Shown: positions 20,657 to 29,882, counted from the first letter of the stretch. The stretch is DNA of 53,011 bases from Clostridium sp. CAG:253 (GCA_000436755.1 FR887341.1:1-53011), one strand, 5' to 3'. A program made the numbers and translations. Notes: generated by a model not told the origin, from the letters alone.

Positions 20657-21623
20657 TTATTTCAAATACTCCCCTAACATCGCAAACACCAATTTTTTTA
20701 TTTTCTCCGCAACCCCCAAACAAATATCCCGATTCATCCCTGCCTGCACACCGACATTTACAAGTTCTTTCATTCCGGGATTGCGTCCATTCCCGTCAAC
20801 CATTGTTGTATGCTCTCCATAATATGTGTTGCTAAATGTCAGATCATAAGCAGGACTTAATCTCCAACTATCATTTATATCATCATATAAAAATGTAAAA
20901 TTTTTGGAATGATCATCTCTATTATGTGCAAATACATTAAAGCACATACGACGATACATGTTTTCAATGTCTTCTTTATTATCATTAGTTATTATTTTTG
21001 TAAGCTTCATAAGACTATGATAATCAAGACTCGGCTGTTCAAAGTCTATTTCAAGCAATGCCGCCGCTGTCACCATATGAATATGCCTTGTTTTTCCATT
21101 TATCTGCTGCCTGTCAAATCGTTTTGTTCCAAAATATCCCTTACATTTTGATGATTCAAATAATTTTGTTTCGCTCATTTCAATTCCACATTTTTTTGCA
21201 CAGATAGAATAATCGTACTCCATTTTTCCTGATTCTTTTTTATCAACATGTGCAGGAAATTTTATAATCCAATATGAATCATCTATTTTCGTCATAATCT
21301 TAGGTCTTGCTCCACCACTTGTTCCACCAAGTCGATACAACTCGTCAAGTTTTTCTGAATACTCTGTATTTAAAATTTTCCGGCACTGGCTTTCCAGTTC
21401 ATCAAGATCATCTGTTTTACTGTCTATTGTCATTTCTAATTGTGGTTCATAAGTTAGCGCGCCCATTCCCGAACTACCTACAATTGCTAATCTGTCAAGC
21501 AATGTATATTCATACACTTCCTTTCCTCTTTGTTTCAAAAGCTGTTTTTCTGTTAGAAATCTCAGCTATTGTTCCAACCAGTCTTTCATCATATAAAACA
21601 TTTATTTTTTTATTTCCTCTCAT
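20657..21623 (-). pseudogene. hipA: HipA-family kinase with internal deletion and frameshift
   Basis: The HipA toxin-kinase reading frame is broken. A normal start at 21623 (GGAGG upstream, overlapping hipB by 14 bases) gives an N-terminus ending NVLYDERLVGTIAEISN, which runs to a stop at 21510 after 37 residues. The rest resumes in another frame at RGKEVYEYTLLDRLAIVGSS and runs to 20657. Compared with the family, roughly 50 residues of the N-terminal region are missing at the junction. The kinase core is preserved: TSGGARPKI, catalytic HNRDDHSKNF and metal-binding PAYDLTFS. A TTG at 21538 could start a truncated 293-residue core, but toxin function is doubtful. Confidence 0.8.
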
Positions 21624-21888
21624 TTATAACCTCCTCAATATTTCTATATGGCACCTGTGTAAATGCATTTCTCAGTTCATCAGCAATTCCAAGTGCCATA
21701 GAAATCTTTGTGAGATTTATCAACGAAATCTGTCCCTTTGTTTCAAATCTTTTTATAGATCCATAACTTACATTACTCATCGTCGCAAGCTTCTGTTGAG
21801 AAATTGACCTGCGTTTTCTAATATTTCTTACTCTTTCTGCAAGCTTCATATCAAGTTCCTCTGCCGTTTCCCAAACAAGACCTTCCAT
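21610..21888 (-). CDS. hipB: HipB-like antitoxin, XRE-family DNA-binding protein
   Basis: 92 residues with a helix-turn-helix of the Cro/CI type (RVRNIRKRRSISQQKLATMS, then SYGSIKRFETKGQIS). It directly precedes and overlaps the hipA start, the standard antitoxin-toxin order. The ATG at 21888 has a G-rich ribosome site. It appears intact although its partner kinase is damaged. Likely represses its own promoter through the palindromes just upstream. Confidence 0.85.
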   Translation of the reverse strand: MEGLVWETAEELDMKLAERVRNIRKRRSISQQKLATMSNVSYGSIKRFETKGQISLINLTKISMALGIADELRNAFTQVPYRNIEEVINERK

Positions 21889-21915
21889 AATAATCTTCCC
21901 CCAAAAACAAATATA

Positions 21916-21987
21916 GATAATATATTATCCAAAATCGCTTATTTTATCCACTTTTAGATAATATATTATCTATTATAACACTGTCAA
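21916..21987 (-). promoter_or_regulatory. hipB promoter with two palindromic operators
   Basis: On the minus strand: -35 TTGACA (21982-21987), 16-bp spacer, -10 TATATT (21960-21965). Operator 1 is the perfect 18-bp palindrome TAGATAATATATTATCTA (21955-21972), which covers the -10. Operator 2 is GATAATATATTATC (21916-21929). Their centres are 41 bp apart, about four helical turns, consistent with cooperative HipB autorepression. Confidence 0.75.
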
Positions 21988-22027
21988 GCGGATATTCGCA
22001 ATCCGCTTTGCTGCTTGCTCATAACAC
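21981..22027 (+). repeat. dispersed repeat family 1, copy A
   Basis: Begins CTGTCAAGCGGATATTCGCA and ends GCTTGCTCATAACA. It contains an 8-bp hairpin (AAGCGGAT/ATCCGCTT, 21986-22008) and overlaps the 3' end of glxK and the hipB -35 box. Copy B is at 34567-34615 and a diverged copy C at 34269-34318. Confidence 0.6.
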
Positions 22028-23146
22028 GATTACTCTGAAAACCTGTTCCACTGCAAGCTCCATATTTTTAATTGCATTTTCTTTTTTCATTGCTTCTTCA
22101 AGCGTAGTCACTCCCCGGACTATCGGAAAAAATGCATCTATCCCGTTTTCGTTACAGATTGCTGCATCAGCAGATATACTTCCGGCAAAAGCAATCACCT
22201 TTTTGTCGTATTTTTTTGCAAGTCCTGCTACACCTATAGGTGCTTTTCCCATAACAGTCTGGCTGTCAAGCTGTCCTTCACCTGTTATGACTATATCTGA
22301 ATTTTTAATTTTATCTTCCATATCTGTAAGCTGCATTACAAGCTCTGCCCCGGGTGTAAGTTCTGCATTTAAATATGAAAGCAATGCAAAACCAAGACCT
22401 CCTGCTGCACCTGCTCCCGGAATATCTTCACACGACACACCGAGTTTTTCTTTTGTCTTATCTGCAAAATGTTTCATATCATTATCTATAAGCGGCTTCA
22501 TTTCATCGGTCACGCCTTTCTGCGCACCAAATATATATGTGGCTCCTTTTTCACCATAAAGAGGATTATCAACATCACAAGCAACCTGAAATTTGATTTT
22601 TGATATCAAAGGATTTACTTTATCAGCAATAATCATCTCTACTTTTCCCAATGCCGCTACACCTTTCCCAACATCTTTTCTGTTTTTGTCCAGAAATTGA
22701 TATCCAAATGCCTGAAGCATTCCAATACCACCATCGTTTGTCGCACTTCCGCCTATTCCGATAATAACTTTCTCACATCCTCTTTTTGCTGCATCCAGAA
22801 TCATCTCTCCAACTCCGTATGTAGTTGCTATCATCGGTTTTTTTTCATTTACAAGTGTGAGTCCCGCTGCCGAAGCCATCTCCATAACTGCTGTTCTGCT
22901 CTCTTCAAGCCATCCATAATAGCAACTGACCGTTTCGCCTAAAGGTCCGGTAACCTCAAGTTCAATCTTTTCGCCACTCATGCCTTCTATAAGTGCATCC
23001 GTTGTCCCCTCACCGCCATCTGCAAGCGGACATACTACTGCTTCTGCATCAGGAACAGCTTTTAAAATTCCTTTTTTTGCTGCATTTCCTGCCTGCATGG
23101 AAGTCATGCTTCCTTTAAATGAATCTATCGAAATCAGTATATTCAT
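22019..23146 (-). CDS. glxK: glycerate kinase
   Basis: Phosphorylates glycerate with ATP (GlxK/GarK family, probably the 2-kinase), feeding lower glycolysis. 375 residues, full length. Seen: N-terminal SIDSFKGSMTSMQA, the ADGGEGTTDAL block, GIGGSATNDGG glycine-rich segment and TGEGQLDSQT. The ATG at 23146 has AAGGG upstream. It is monocistronic and its last codons overlap repeat copy A. Confidence 0.93.
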   Translation of the reverse strand: MNILISIDSFKGSMTSMQAGNAAKKGILKAVPDAEAVVCPLADGGEGTTDALIEGMSGEKIELEVTGPLGETVSCYYGWLEESRTAVMEMASAAGLTLVNEKKPMIATTYGVGEMILDAAKRGCEKVIIGIGGSATNDGGIGMLQAFGYQFLDKNRKDVGKGVAALGKVEMIIADKVNPLISKIKFQVACDVDNPLYGEKGATYIFGAQKGVTDEMKPLIDNDMKHFADKTKEKLGVSCEDIPGAGAAGGLGFALLSYLNAELTPGAELVMQLTDMEDKIKNSDIVITGEGQLDSQTVMGKAPIGVAGLAKKYDKKVIAFAGSISADAAICNENGIDAFFPIVRGVTTLEEAMKKENAIKNMELAVEQVFRVIVL

Positions 23147-23191
23147 ATTTTCCCTTCTTTATCAATGTGTTTACCTCTCATATTACACAGC

Positions 23192-23238
23192 ACAAAAGCC
23201 TCTCATGTTTTTATTCTACCACAATGAGAAGCTTTTGT
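23192..23238. other. long hairpin upstream of glxK
   Basis: Inverted repeat ACAAAAGC-C-TCTCAT / ATGAGA-A-GCTTTTGT with one mismatch and a 17-base loop. No T-run follows on either strand, so it is more likely a leader structure or operator than a terminator. Confidence 0.4.
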
Positions 23239-23271
23239 ATTACTATATATTATATTTAGTGAACTCAAAAA

Positions 23272-23304
23272 CAGTACACCACCGTTTTCATCGGTGATGT
23301 ACTG
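23272..23304 (-). terminator. terminator after the small secreted-protein fragment
   Basis: Hairpin CAGTACA-C-CACCG / CGGTG-A-TGTACTG with one mismatch and a 7-base loop. On the minus strand it is followed by five T. Confidence 0.7.
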
Positions 23305-23335
23305 CAATACTTTCTTTATTCTGCTACTGATATAT

Positions 23336-23659
23336 CTATGGGCGAGGATAACGTTTTGTCAACTTATATGTTCCTTTTAATGCCTTATCATATTTTTTTC
23401 CTGATACGGTAACAACAATTTTTTTCTTATAAACCTTAATTGTCAAACCTTTTTTCTTTGAATAATATTTATCCTTTCCCTGTTTCATAAGCTCACCACT
23501 GTATGCGTTATATGCATATGGAATATTTATTTTGAAATTTCCTACATTCTTTCCTTCTGGAGATGAATACTGATTTAAGATAAATTCTGCTCCATCACTT
23601 TTGCGATATTCTCCTGAAAAATAAAACTGTATTTTAGCACTATACTTAATAAATGTCAT
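23336..23659 (-). pseudogene. C-terminal fragment of a secreted repeat protein
   Basis: 107 residues of a domain found at the ends of clostridial secreted proteins: FSGEYRKSDGAEFILNQYSS followed by PEGKNVGNF, then a Lys-rich beta-strand region ending GTYKLTKRYPRP. There is no signal peptide and no ribosome site, and an in-frame stop lies just upstream of the first ATG. It is therefore probably the relic of a larger gene, although its own terminator remains. Confidence 0.5.
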
Positions 23660-23793
23660 ATGCTGTCAGCATAAAGCTATAAATTTATTGCTGTACCAAT
23701 AGTCGCCTCACACACATTCATACTTAACCCTTCTTACTTTTTAACTCAAATCATTCTCAATATAAAATTGATAAAATCTTAAATGTAAAAAAC

Positions 23794-23822
23794 TTGCACA
23801 TATCTTTTTTTAACACTATACT
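23794..23822 (+). promoter_or_regulatory. promoter of the S1-domain gene
   Basis: -35 TTGCAC (23794-23799), 17-bp spacer, -10 TATACT (23817-23822). It would start just before repeat family 2 copy 1, placing the repeat in the 5' leader. Confidence 0.65.
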
Positions 23823-23830
23823 TAAACTAA

Positions 23831-23868
23831 ATGATGCAAGGGGCAAAATACCTTTTGATCCAAACATC
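23831..23868 (+). repeat. dispersed repeat family 2, copy 1
   Basis: ATGATGCAAGGGGCAAAATA, then CCTTTTGATCCAAACATC. Partly self-complementary around CAAAATACCTTTTG. Related copies are at 51951-51988 (same strand) and 52975-53011 (opposite strand). Confidence 0.65.
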
Positions 23869-23909
23869 GCCAAATATTTATATAACAAACCGTAAAGGAG
23901 GTAACAGAC

Positions 23910-24827
23910 ATGGCTGCCAGCATGAAAGATTTTGAAAAGGAACTTGAAAGTTCTTTTAAGGTAATAAAAGAAGGTGACATTTTAGATGTAACTGTAATCG
24001 GTATTTCAGAAACTGAGCTGACTGTCGATTTAAACTATTATACGGAGGGGATTATTCCTCTTGAAGAATGCAGCGACGATCCTGCATTTTCAATCAAAAA
24101 TGACTGCAATATCGGCGATACGATTCGCGCAATGGTTATTGATGCAGAGGGTGATAATGGAGCTGTCATATTATCTAAAAAAGCTGCTCACAATCTACTT
24201 GTATGGGACGAACTTAAAAATGATATGGCAAACCGTACTGTTTTTTCCGTTAAAATAACAGAAGCAAACTCAGGTGGTGTAACCGGTTTTGTAAAAGGTG
24301 TCAAAGCGTTTATCCCTGCTTCAAAAATCGGACTTGATTATGTAGATGATACTGAAAGTTATGTCGGTATGACCTTAAATGCAATTATTATCACTGCTGA
24401 TGCAACTGAAAAAAGACTTGTTCTGTCATCAAAAGAAATCGCAAGAGAAAATGCCGCTCTTGAACATTCACAGAAAGTTTCAAAACTCGCTGTCGGCGAA
24501 ACTGTTTCAGGAAAAATCGTGCGTATGGAATCTTACGGTGTATTTATCGAAATAGGCGAGGAACTTATCGGACTTTGTCATATTTCACAGATTACAAATA
24601 AATTTATCAAATCCCCAAAAGAAATTGTCAAGCTCGGTGATATTGTATCCGCTAAAATAATCGCTCTTGATGGTGACAGAATATCACTCAGCATGAAAGC
24701 ACTTGAAGATGATATTCCTGATGATGAAGAAGATACATACGAAATTCCTGATGAGTTTCGTGCAGATAAGGAAGAAGAAAAAGATGAAAGTCCTTTTGCA
24801 AAACTGCTTAAAGGAATTAAATTATAA
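23910..24827 (+). CDS. S1 RNA-binding domain protein (RpsA-like)
   Basis: 305 residues with three S1/OB-fold repeats at about 19-90, 104-174 and 191-262. The last is the best match, ending in the typical KIVRMESYGVFIEIGEELIG followed by LCHIS. The acidic C-terminal tail is about 40 residues. It resembles the short ribosomal-protein-S1-like proteins of Firmicutes and probably binds mRNA or ribosomes in the cytoplasm. The ATG at 23910 has AAGGAGG at ideal spacing. Monocistronic. Confidence 0.9.
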   Translation: MAASMKDFEKELESSFKVIKEGDILDVTVIGISETELTVDLNYYTEGIIPLEECSDDPAFSIKNDCNIGDTIRAMVIDAEGDNGAVILSKKAAHNLLVWDELKNDMANRTVFSVKITEANSGGVTGFVKGVKAFIPASKIGLDYVDDTESYVGMTLNAIIITADATEKRLVLSSKEIARENAALEHSQKVSKLAVGETVSGKIVRMESYGVFIEIGEELIGLCHISQITNKFIKSPKEIVKLGDIVSAKIIALDGDRISLSMKALEDDIPDDEEDTYEIPDEFRADKEEEKDESPFAKLLKGIKL

Positions 24828-24862
24828 TTACCTATTATAAAAATGCATAGGAAAGAAACTTT

Positions 24863-25179
24863 ATGACAACTGATGCTGCTTATAAAATTCTCGGTTTAAA
24901 TCACAATGCTGATAAAAATACGCTCAAAAAAAGATACATATAACACTAAAAAACAATACAGCTATAATTCATTTAACAGCTCACGTAAAAAGAAAACTGC
25001 CTGGAATGCCAAAATAAATTCAAACGCATATACTGAACGCACTATATATCATTCAAAGATGACAGGCTGTATTATATAATAATTCCACTATTAGAACAAA
25101 AACGTGCACAGGTTAAAATTGAAATTTCTCAAAATCAGAATAGCTCAAATACAAAAAGAATAAACAAATATAAAAATTG
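24863..25179 (+). pseudogene. decayed DnaJ-like gene
   Basis: A short frame starts MTTDAAYKILGLNHNADKNT and LKKRYI, the first helices of a J-domain, and stops at 24943. After a frame change the DNA still reads like coding sequence (for example KKQYSYNSFNSS, KKTAWNAKINSNAYTERTIY, then IPLLEQKRAQVKIEIS) until about 25179. The HPD motif is lost. A remnant, not a functional gene. Confidence 0.6.
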
Positions 25180-25315
25180 ATGAGCTGCTTAACATATTTT
25201 TAAATGCATAATGTCAATTACAGCCAAAAAGTATCTGCCTGCTGCTAACGGCTAACAGTACGAATTGCCATATTTTAAGCATTTTTATATATGCTGTTAC
25301 GCTCATCAAATTTTT
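25172..25315. repeat. long imperfect inverted repeat
   Basis: Arms at 25172-25207 and 25279-25315, each containing TTGATGAGC or its complement and about 30 bp long with small gaps, enclosing about 70 bases. It lies between the DnaJ relic and the convergent MATE gene. It could be a shared structured terminator region or a small MITE-like element. Confidence 0.4.
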
Positions 25316-25331
25316 CTAATTTTAATTGATT

Positions 25332-26723
25332 TTATTCCCGTCCCTCCGGAATATCTTTTATAACTGTGCGCCATATTCTTATAAAAAATGCTGTCGATAC
25401 GATAAAAGACATTATCTCAGCAATAGGAAACGACCACCATACCATATAAAGCCCGCCGAACTTTGCGAGCAGATATGCGGCAGGTATAAGAACCACAAGC
25501 TGACGCATAATCGATACAACCATGCTGAATATTGCTTTTCCAAGTGCTTGAAATACAGTACCGGCGATAATACAGTACCATGCGATAAGATAATGTACGC
25601 CGATTGTCCTAAGTGCAGGTATACCAATCTTAAGCAAATCATCAGATGCACTAAACATTCCAAGCAAAACCTGTGGAATACTCTCAAAAAGAACAAAACC
25701 GATAAATGTAAGACAAAATGCAACAAAAAGACTGAGCTTTATCGTTTTTGTCATACGCTTACGCTGTCTCGCCCCGTAATTATAAGCAATTATAGGTGTG
25801 ATTCCATTATTTAACCCAAATACAGGCATAAAGAAAAAGCTCTGTAATTTAAAGTAAACACCAAATACTGCTGTAGCTGTCGATGAAAATTCAATAAGTA
25901 TTCTGTTCATGCAATAAGTCATTATTGAACCTATTGACTGCATTATTATTGAAGGAATACCCACCGCATAAATCGTTCCGATAATCTTTAAATCCGGTCT
26001 GAATCCTTTAAATTCAAACTTAACCTCATGATTAAACTTATGATTGCATGTTCCCGCAACAATACCCGCAACACACTGACCGATTACTGTTGCCACTGCT
26101 GCACCTGTCACTCCCATTTTAGGGAAACCAAACATACCAAAAATCAAAATTGGGTCTAATATAATATTTGTCAATGCACCACTAAGCTGTGATGTCATAC
26201 TAAAAATAGTTCTTCCTGTCGATGTAAGAAGTCTCTCAAAAAAGACCTGTGTAAATATTCCAAATGAGAAAATCATAACTGTGCTTAGATAATCAACACC
26301 CATCGTCATAATTTCAGCATCTGCACTCCCTACCTGACTTCTATAAAAAGGCTTAACTATAGTAAAACCGAGTATAAGAAATACTATATAGCTAAGTGCA
26401 TAAATAAAAGCAGCATTTGTTGCAGTTTTATTTGCTTTCTTGAAATTCTTCTCCCCAAGAGACTTAGACAAAAGTGCATTCATACCAACACCTGTACCGG
26501 TGCCTACTGCGATAAGAAGCGTCTGCAACGGAAACGCAAGCGAAACTGCCGTCAGCGCATTCTCAGATAACTTTGCAACAAATATACTGTCAACAATGTT
26601 GTATAACGCTTGAACCAGCATCGAAACCATCATCGGCAGCGACATATTAAAAACAAGTTTTCCAATTGACATAGTTCCCATTTTATTTTCCTGAACCGGA
26701 ACTGAATTTTGTTGATTATCCAT
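25332..26723 (-). CDS. MATE-family multidrug/cation antiporter
   Basis: 463 residues with about twelve membrane helices and an internally duplicated MATE fold (LVQALYNIVDSIFVAKL in the first half; FGLNNGITPIIAYNYGA in the second). Exports drugs or metabolites in exchange for Na+ or H+; the substrate cannot be told. The ATG at 26723 has GGAGGGAG upstream. The promoter region carries a large inverted repeat, so dedicated regulation is likely, but no regulator gene is adjacent. Confidence 0.93.
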   Translation of the reverse strand: MDNQQNSVPVQENKMGTMSIGKLVFNMSLPMMVSMLVQALYNIVDSIFVAKLSENALTAVSLAFPLQTLLIAVGTGTGVGMNALLSKSLGEKNFKKANKTATNAAFIYALSYIVFLILGFTIVKPFYRSQVGSADAEIMTMGVDYLSTVMIFSFGIFTQVFFERLLTSTGRTIFSMTSQLSGALTNIILDPILIFGMFGFPKMGVTGAAVATVIGQCVAGIVAGTCNHKFNHEVKFEFKGFRPDLKIIGTIYAVGIPSIIMQSIGSIMTYCMNRILIEFSSTATAVFGVYFKLQSFFFMPVFGLNNGITPIIAYNYGARQRKRMTKTIKLSLFVAFCLTFIGFVLFESIPQVLLGMFSASDDLLKIGIPALRTIGVHYLIAWYCIIAGTVFQALGKAIFSMVVSIMRQLVVLIPAAYLLAKFGGLYMVWWSFPIAEIMSFIVSTAFFIRIWRTVIKDIPEGRE

Positions 26724-26751
26724 TTTTATCTCCCTCCGTGTAATTCAGTAA

Positions 26752-26783
26752 TTTAATCTTATTATATCATTTATAAGATTAAA
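26752..26783. promoter_or_regulatory. inverted repeat over the MATE promoter
   Basis: Perfect 11-bp arms TTTAATCTTAT / ATAAGATTAAA separated by 10 bp. The spacer and arm contain a minus-strand TATAAT, so a bound dimer would cover the -10. No regulator is encoded next to it. Confidence 0.55.
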
Positions 26784-26974
26784 AGCTATTTATGCCGTAC
26801 AGTTTCATATAATAGCACGAAAAGAATAATATATGCAACATGCTTAATTTCTGTCTGTATTTTTGCGAACAAAATAATTCTATAATTAATGAATCAAACT
26901 GTATTGTGCAATTTGCTTCTTTCTATTCCCATATTTTATGAAAAATAAACAAGAAAAATGGTGTATAAATGCTA

Positions 26975-26999
26975 CAAAGCACGATAAAATCGTGCTTTG
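26975..26999 (-). terminator. hairpin after galT
   Basis: Perfect 11-bp stem CAAAGCACGAT/ATCGTGCTTTG with a 3-base loop, just beyond the galT stop on the minus strand. The U-tract is poor. The rest of 26784-26974 shows nothing recognisable. Confidence 0.6.
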
Positions 27000-27023
27000 C
27001 AAACTTTCTTAATATAATAAAAA

Positions 27024-28514
27024 CTACAAGCTCTCAACAAATCTCATAAATGCTTCCTGACCTTCTTTTGTGCGCTTATAAACTCCTGCACATTCAAGCA
27101 CCTTGACAAATACCTTACTTATTTCATTGTGAATTATTTCCATAATATTTTCTGAAGTGATTGTATAATTTCCAATCCATTCGTCTACCCAATCGGCATG
27201 TTTTTCAAGTGTCTCATCTGCACGAATATCTTTGTGATTTAAAATCGCTTCTGCCAAGTCACTCATTTCTTTTTTCAATCTTGCCGGAAGTACCGCAAGC
27301 CCCATTACTTCGATAAGTCCGATATTTTCCTTTTTAATATGATGAAGATCGGCAGATGGATGATACACTCCCCATGGTGCTTCTTTAGTCGTAATGTTGT
27401 TACGCAAAACAAGATCAAGTTCGTATTTGCCATCACGCATACGGGCAATCGGTGTAATTGTGTTGTGCGGCACTCCATCCGTTTCACTAAAAATAAAAGC
27501 ATCTTTATCTGTATATGCTCTCCAGCTTGTAAGAATGTGGTCTGCTGCCTCCACAATCTTTTCTGCATTTTCACCCTGTAAACGAATTACTGACATAGGC
27601 CATTTCACGATTCCTGATGTTATGTCTTCAAATCCCGGAAGTTTAAAAGTTTTGTCATAACCGGCTTTTGCCATTGCAAATGTGTAACCGCCACCCTGAA
27701 AATGGTCGTGACTTAAAATAGAACCTCCAACTATAGGTAAATCTGCATTTGAACCAGCCATATAATGCGGAAACTGTCTTACAAAATCAAGTATTTTCCT
27801 AAATACTGCTCTATCTATCTTCATTGGTGTATGCTCTGCATTAAATATAATGCAATGCTCATTATAATAAACATATGGTGAATATTGTAAGAAATACTGC
27901 TGTCCATCTAATGTAACAGGCATAACTCTGTGATTTTGTCTTGCAGGATGCGAGAAATGTCCGGCATAACCCTCATTTTCCTTACATAAAAGACATGCCG
28001 GATAGCCTGATTTTTTAGCTTTTCCTGCTTTTGCAATGTCTCTTGGGTCTTTCTCAGGTTTTGAGAGATTTATAGTAATATCAATCTCTCCATATTCCGT
28101 ATCAGTTACCCATTTCTCGTCCTTTGCAATTCTGTCTTTTCTTATGTAATTGGTTGCCTGACTGAAATTATAATAAAAATCTGTTGCTTCCTTTGGCGAA
28201 ACATCATATTTTTCTTTGAATTTCTTTCTCACAATACTTGGTGTCGGAGTAATACAACCCATTATCTTTGTATCAAATAAATCTTTTGCTGTGATTGTAT
28301 CTTCCTTCATAATTCCTTTCTCAAAGGCATATGTCATCATATCTTCAAGAATTTCATTAACCGGCCTGAACGATGTAACTTTATCAACCTCGCTGTATTC
28401 CATTACATCAAATAATTCTAAAAGTCTATTTGTAACATAAATTTCATCACATTCTTCAATCAAGCCATTTTCTTTTCCGTATAAAACAAGTTCACTGATA
28501 TATTTTGTAATCAC
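27024..28514 (-). CDS. galT: UDP-glucose-hexose-1-phosphate uridylyltransferase (class II GalT)
   Basis: Leloir-pathway enzyme that swaps UMP between UDP-glucose and galactose 1-phosphate. 496 residues, the long Bacillus/Lactobacillus-type family. Seen: PACLLCKENEGYAGH, the SPYVYYNEHCIIF block and the active-site-like SHDHFQGGGY. The start is GTG at 28514 with GAGG eight bases upstream. Second gene of the galK-galT operon; galE is not in the window. Confidence 0.96.
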   Translation of the reverse strand: MITKYISELVLYGKENGLIEECDEIYVTNRLLELFDVMEYSEVDKVTSFRPVNEILEDMMTYAFEKGIMKEDTITAKDLFDTKIMGCITPTPSIVRKKFKEKYDVSPKEATDFYYNFSQATNYIRKDRIAKDEKWVTDTEYGEIDITINLSKPEKDPRDIAKAGKAKKSGYPACLLCKENEGYAGHFSHPARQNHRVMPVTLDGQQYFLQYSPYVYYNEHCIIFNAEHTPMKIDRAVFRKILDFVRQFPHYMAGSNADLPIVGGSILSHDHFQGGGYTFAMAKAGYDKTFKLPGFEDITSGIVKWPMSVIRLQGENAEKIVEAADHILTSWRAYTDKDAFIFSETDGVPHNTITPIARMRDGKYELDLVLRNNITTKEAPWGVYHPSADLHHIKKENIGLIEVMGLAVLPARLKKEMSDLAEAILNHKDIRADETLEKHADWVDEWIGNYTITSENIMEIIHNEISKVFVKVLECAGVYKRTKEGQEAFMRFVESL

Positions 28515-28595
28515 TTTTTTTACCTCACTGTTGTTTTTTCTATATTTACTCTCATTTATTATCCAATAATTTTATATATGTTTTATCTTCTTAAT

Positions 28596-29882
28596 TTAAT
28601 CAATGACTTTCATTCCACCATATTTGCGAATTTTAAGAACACTGCACGCTCCCTTTCCAAATACCTTATCCATTTTTTCAAGATATTCCGGCACCGCTTC
28701 ATTTTTAACAAACGCCTGAATAGTTCCGGCAAATCCTCCGCCATGTACACGGCATACTCCGTTTCCACCCTCAAGCACACTGTCACTTATAGCAAGAGCA
28801 AGTGACACATTCTGATGTTTAATATCATTTACGGTATAAACATTTTGGAGGTATTTATATGATGAATCCCCCGACTCCTTGACAAGACTCAGGAATTTAT
28901 CAATTTGTTCTGCTTTAAGAGCACCTGTTTCTTTGCCGACACGCTTATTCTCATTTATAAAATGAATTGCACGAAGCACTGCACGGTCACCGTACTTTTC
29001 TCTGAGCTTTACTATATTTTCAAGAATATCTTCCATTGAAACTTCAAGAAGAACTTCTTTTCCAAAATAAGCTGCAACTTCCTTCATTTCCTGCGGAACT
29101 GCTGCATAATCTGCTGTTAAATCTGCATGCGAACCTTTTGTATCTGTGATACATAAACTGTATCCATATTTATTCATATCAAACTCAACTTTTTCAACAA
29201 CAGGCTCTTTTGGATTTGCAAAATTTACATGAACAAGACTTCCTACCGAACACGCCATCTGATCCATAAGACCGCAAGGTTTTCCAAAGTACACATTCTC
29301 CGCATACTGACCGATAATGGCTATTGTAACGGCATCCATCTTTCCTTCATTATAAAGATATGAAATAATAGTACCTACGACTGTCTCAAAAGCAGCGGAT
29401 GAAGATAATCCTGCTCCAATCAGCACATCACTTGTAATGTATGCCTTAAATCCGCCAACATTGAAGCCATGATCCTTTGCACCTTTAAGCACACCTTTTA
29501 TCAAAGCTTTTGTAGTCTCCTTTTCACTTTCATTATAAGAAAGATTTCTGACATCAATAACAATCTCTTTATATGTACCTGAAATGAGATGTATCATATT
29601 GTCATCAGTTTTTCTTGTAATTGCAATAGCATCAAGATTGATAGATGCCGCAAGAATTTCACCATGCTGGTGATCTGTATGGTTTCCTCCAACCTCACTT
29701 CTTCCTGGAGCACTATAAATAGCTGCCTCTCCCTCACCATAAAGTTTTTCAAACTTTTCAATTGCCTTAATATAACGCTCTGTCTGATATTTAATCTTGC
29801 TCTCATCAACATAAATATCTGACAATAAGTCTTTATAATCACCTTTTTTTAATGCTTCTTTTAATTCACTTGTCTTTTTCAT
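28596..29882 (-). CDS. galK: galactokinase
   Basis: GHMP-family kinase making galactose 1-phosphate, 428 residues. Seen: N-terminal sugar-binding signature SAPGRSEVGGNHTDHQHG, ATP-binding GAGLSSSAAFE and the C-terminal motif GGGFAGTIQAF. The ATG at 29882 with AGGAGG upstream is chosen over an in-frame upstream extension. First gene of the operon, with galT 81 bp downstream. Confidence 0.96.
   Translation of the reverse strand: MKKTSELKEALKKGDYKDLLSDIYVDESKIKYQTERYIKAIEKFEKLYGEGEAAIYSAPGRSEVGGNHTDHQHGEILAASINLDAIAITRKTDDNMIHLISGTYKEIVIDVRNLSYNESEKETTKALIKGVLKGAKDHGFNVGGFKAYITSDVLIGAGLSSSAAFETVVGTIISYLYNEGKMDAVTIAIIGQYAENVYFGKPCGLMDQMACSVGSLVHVNFANPKEPVVEKVEFDMNKYGYSLCITDTKGSHADLTADYAAVPQEMKEVAAYFGKEVLLEVSMEDILENIVKLREKYGDRAVLRAIHFINENKRVGKETGALKAEQIDKFLSLVKESGDSSYKYLQNVYTVNDIKHQNVSLALAISDSVLEGGNGVCRVHGGGFAGTIQAFVKNEAVPEYLEKMDKVFGKGACSVLKIRKYGGMKVID

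Noticed and set aside
23192..23238. Terminator upstream of glxK
   Set aside because: The hairpin is long but lacks a T-run on both strands and contains a minus-strand TAGAAT that may be part of the glxK promoter.
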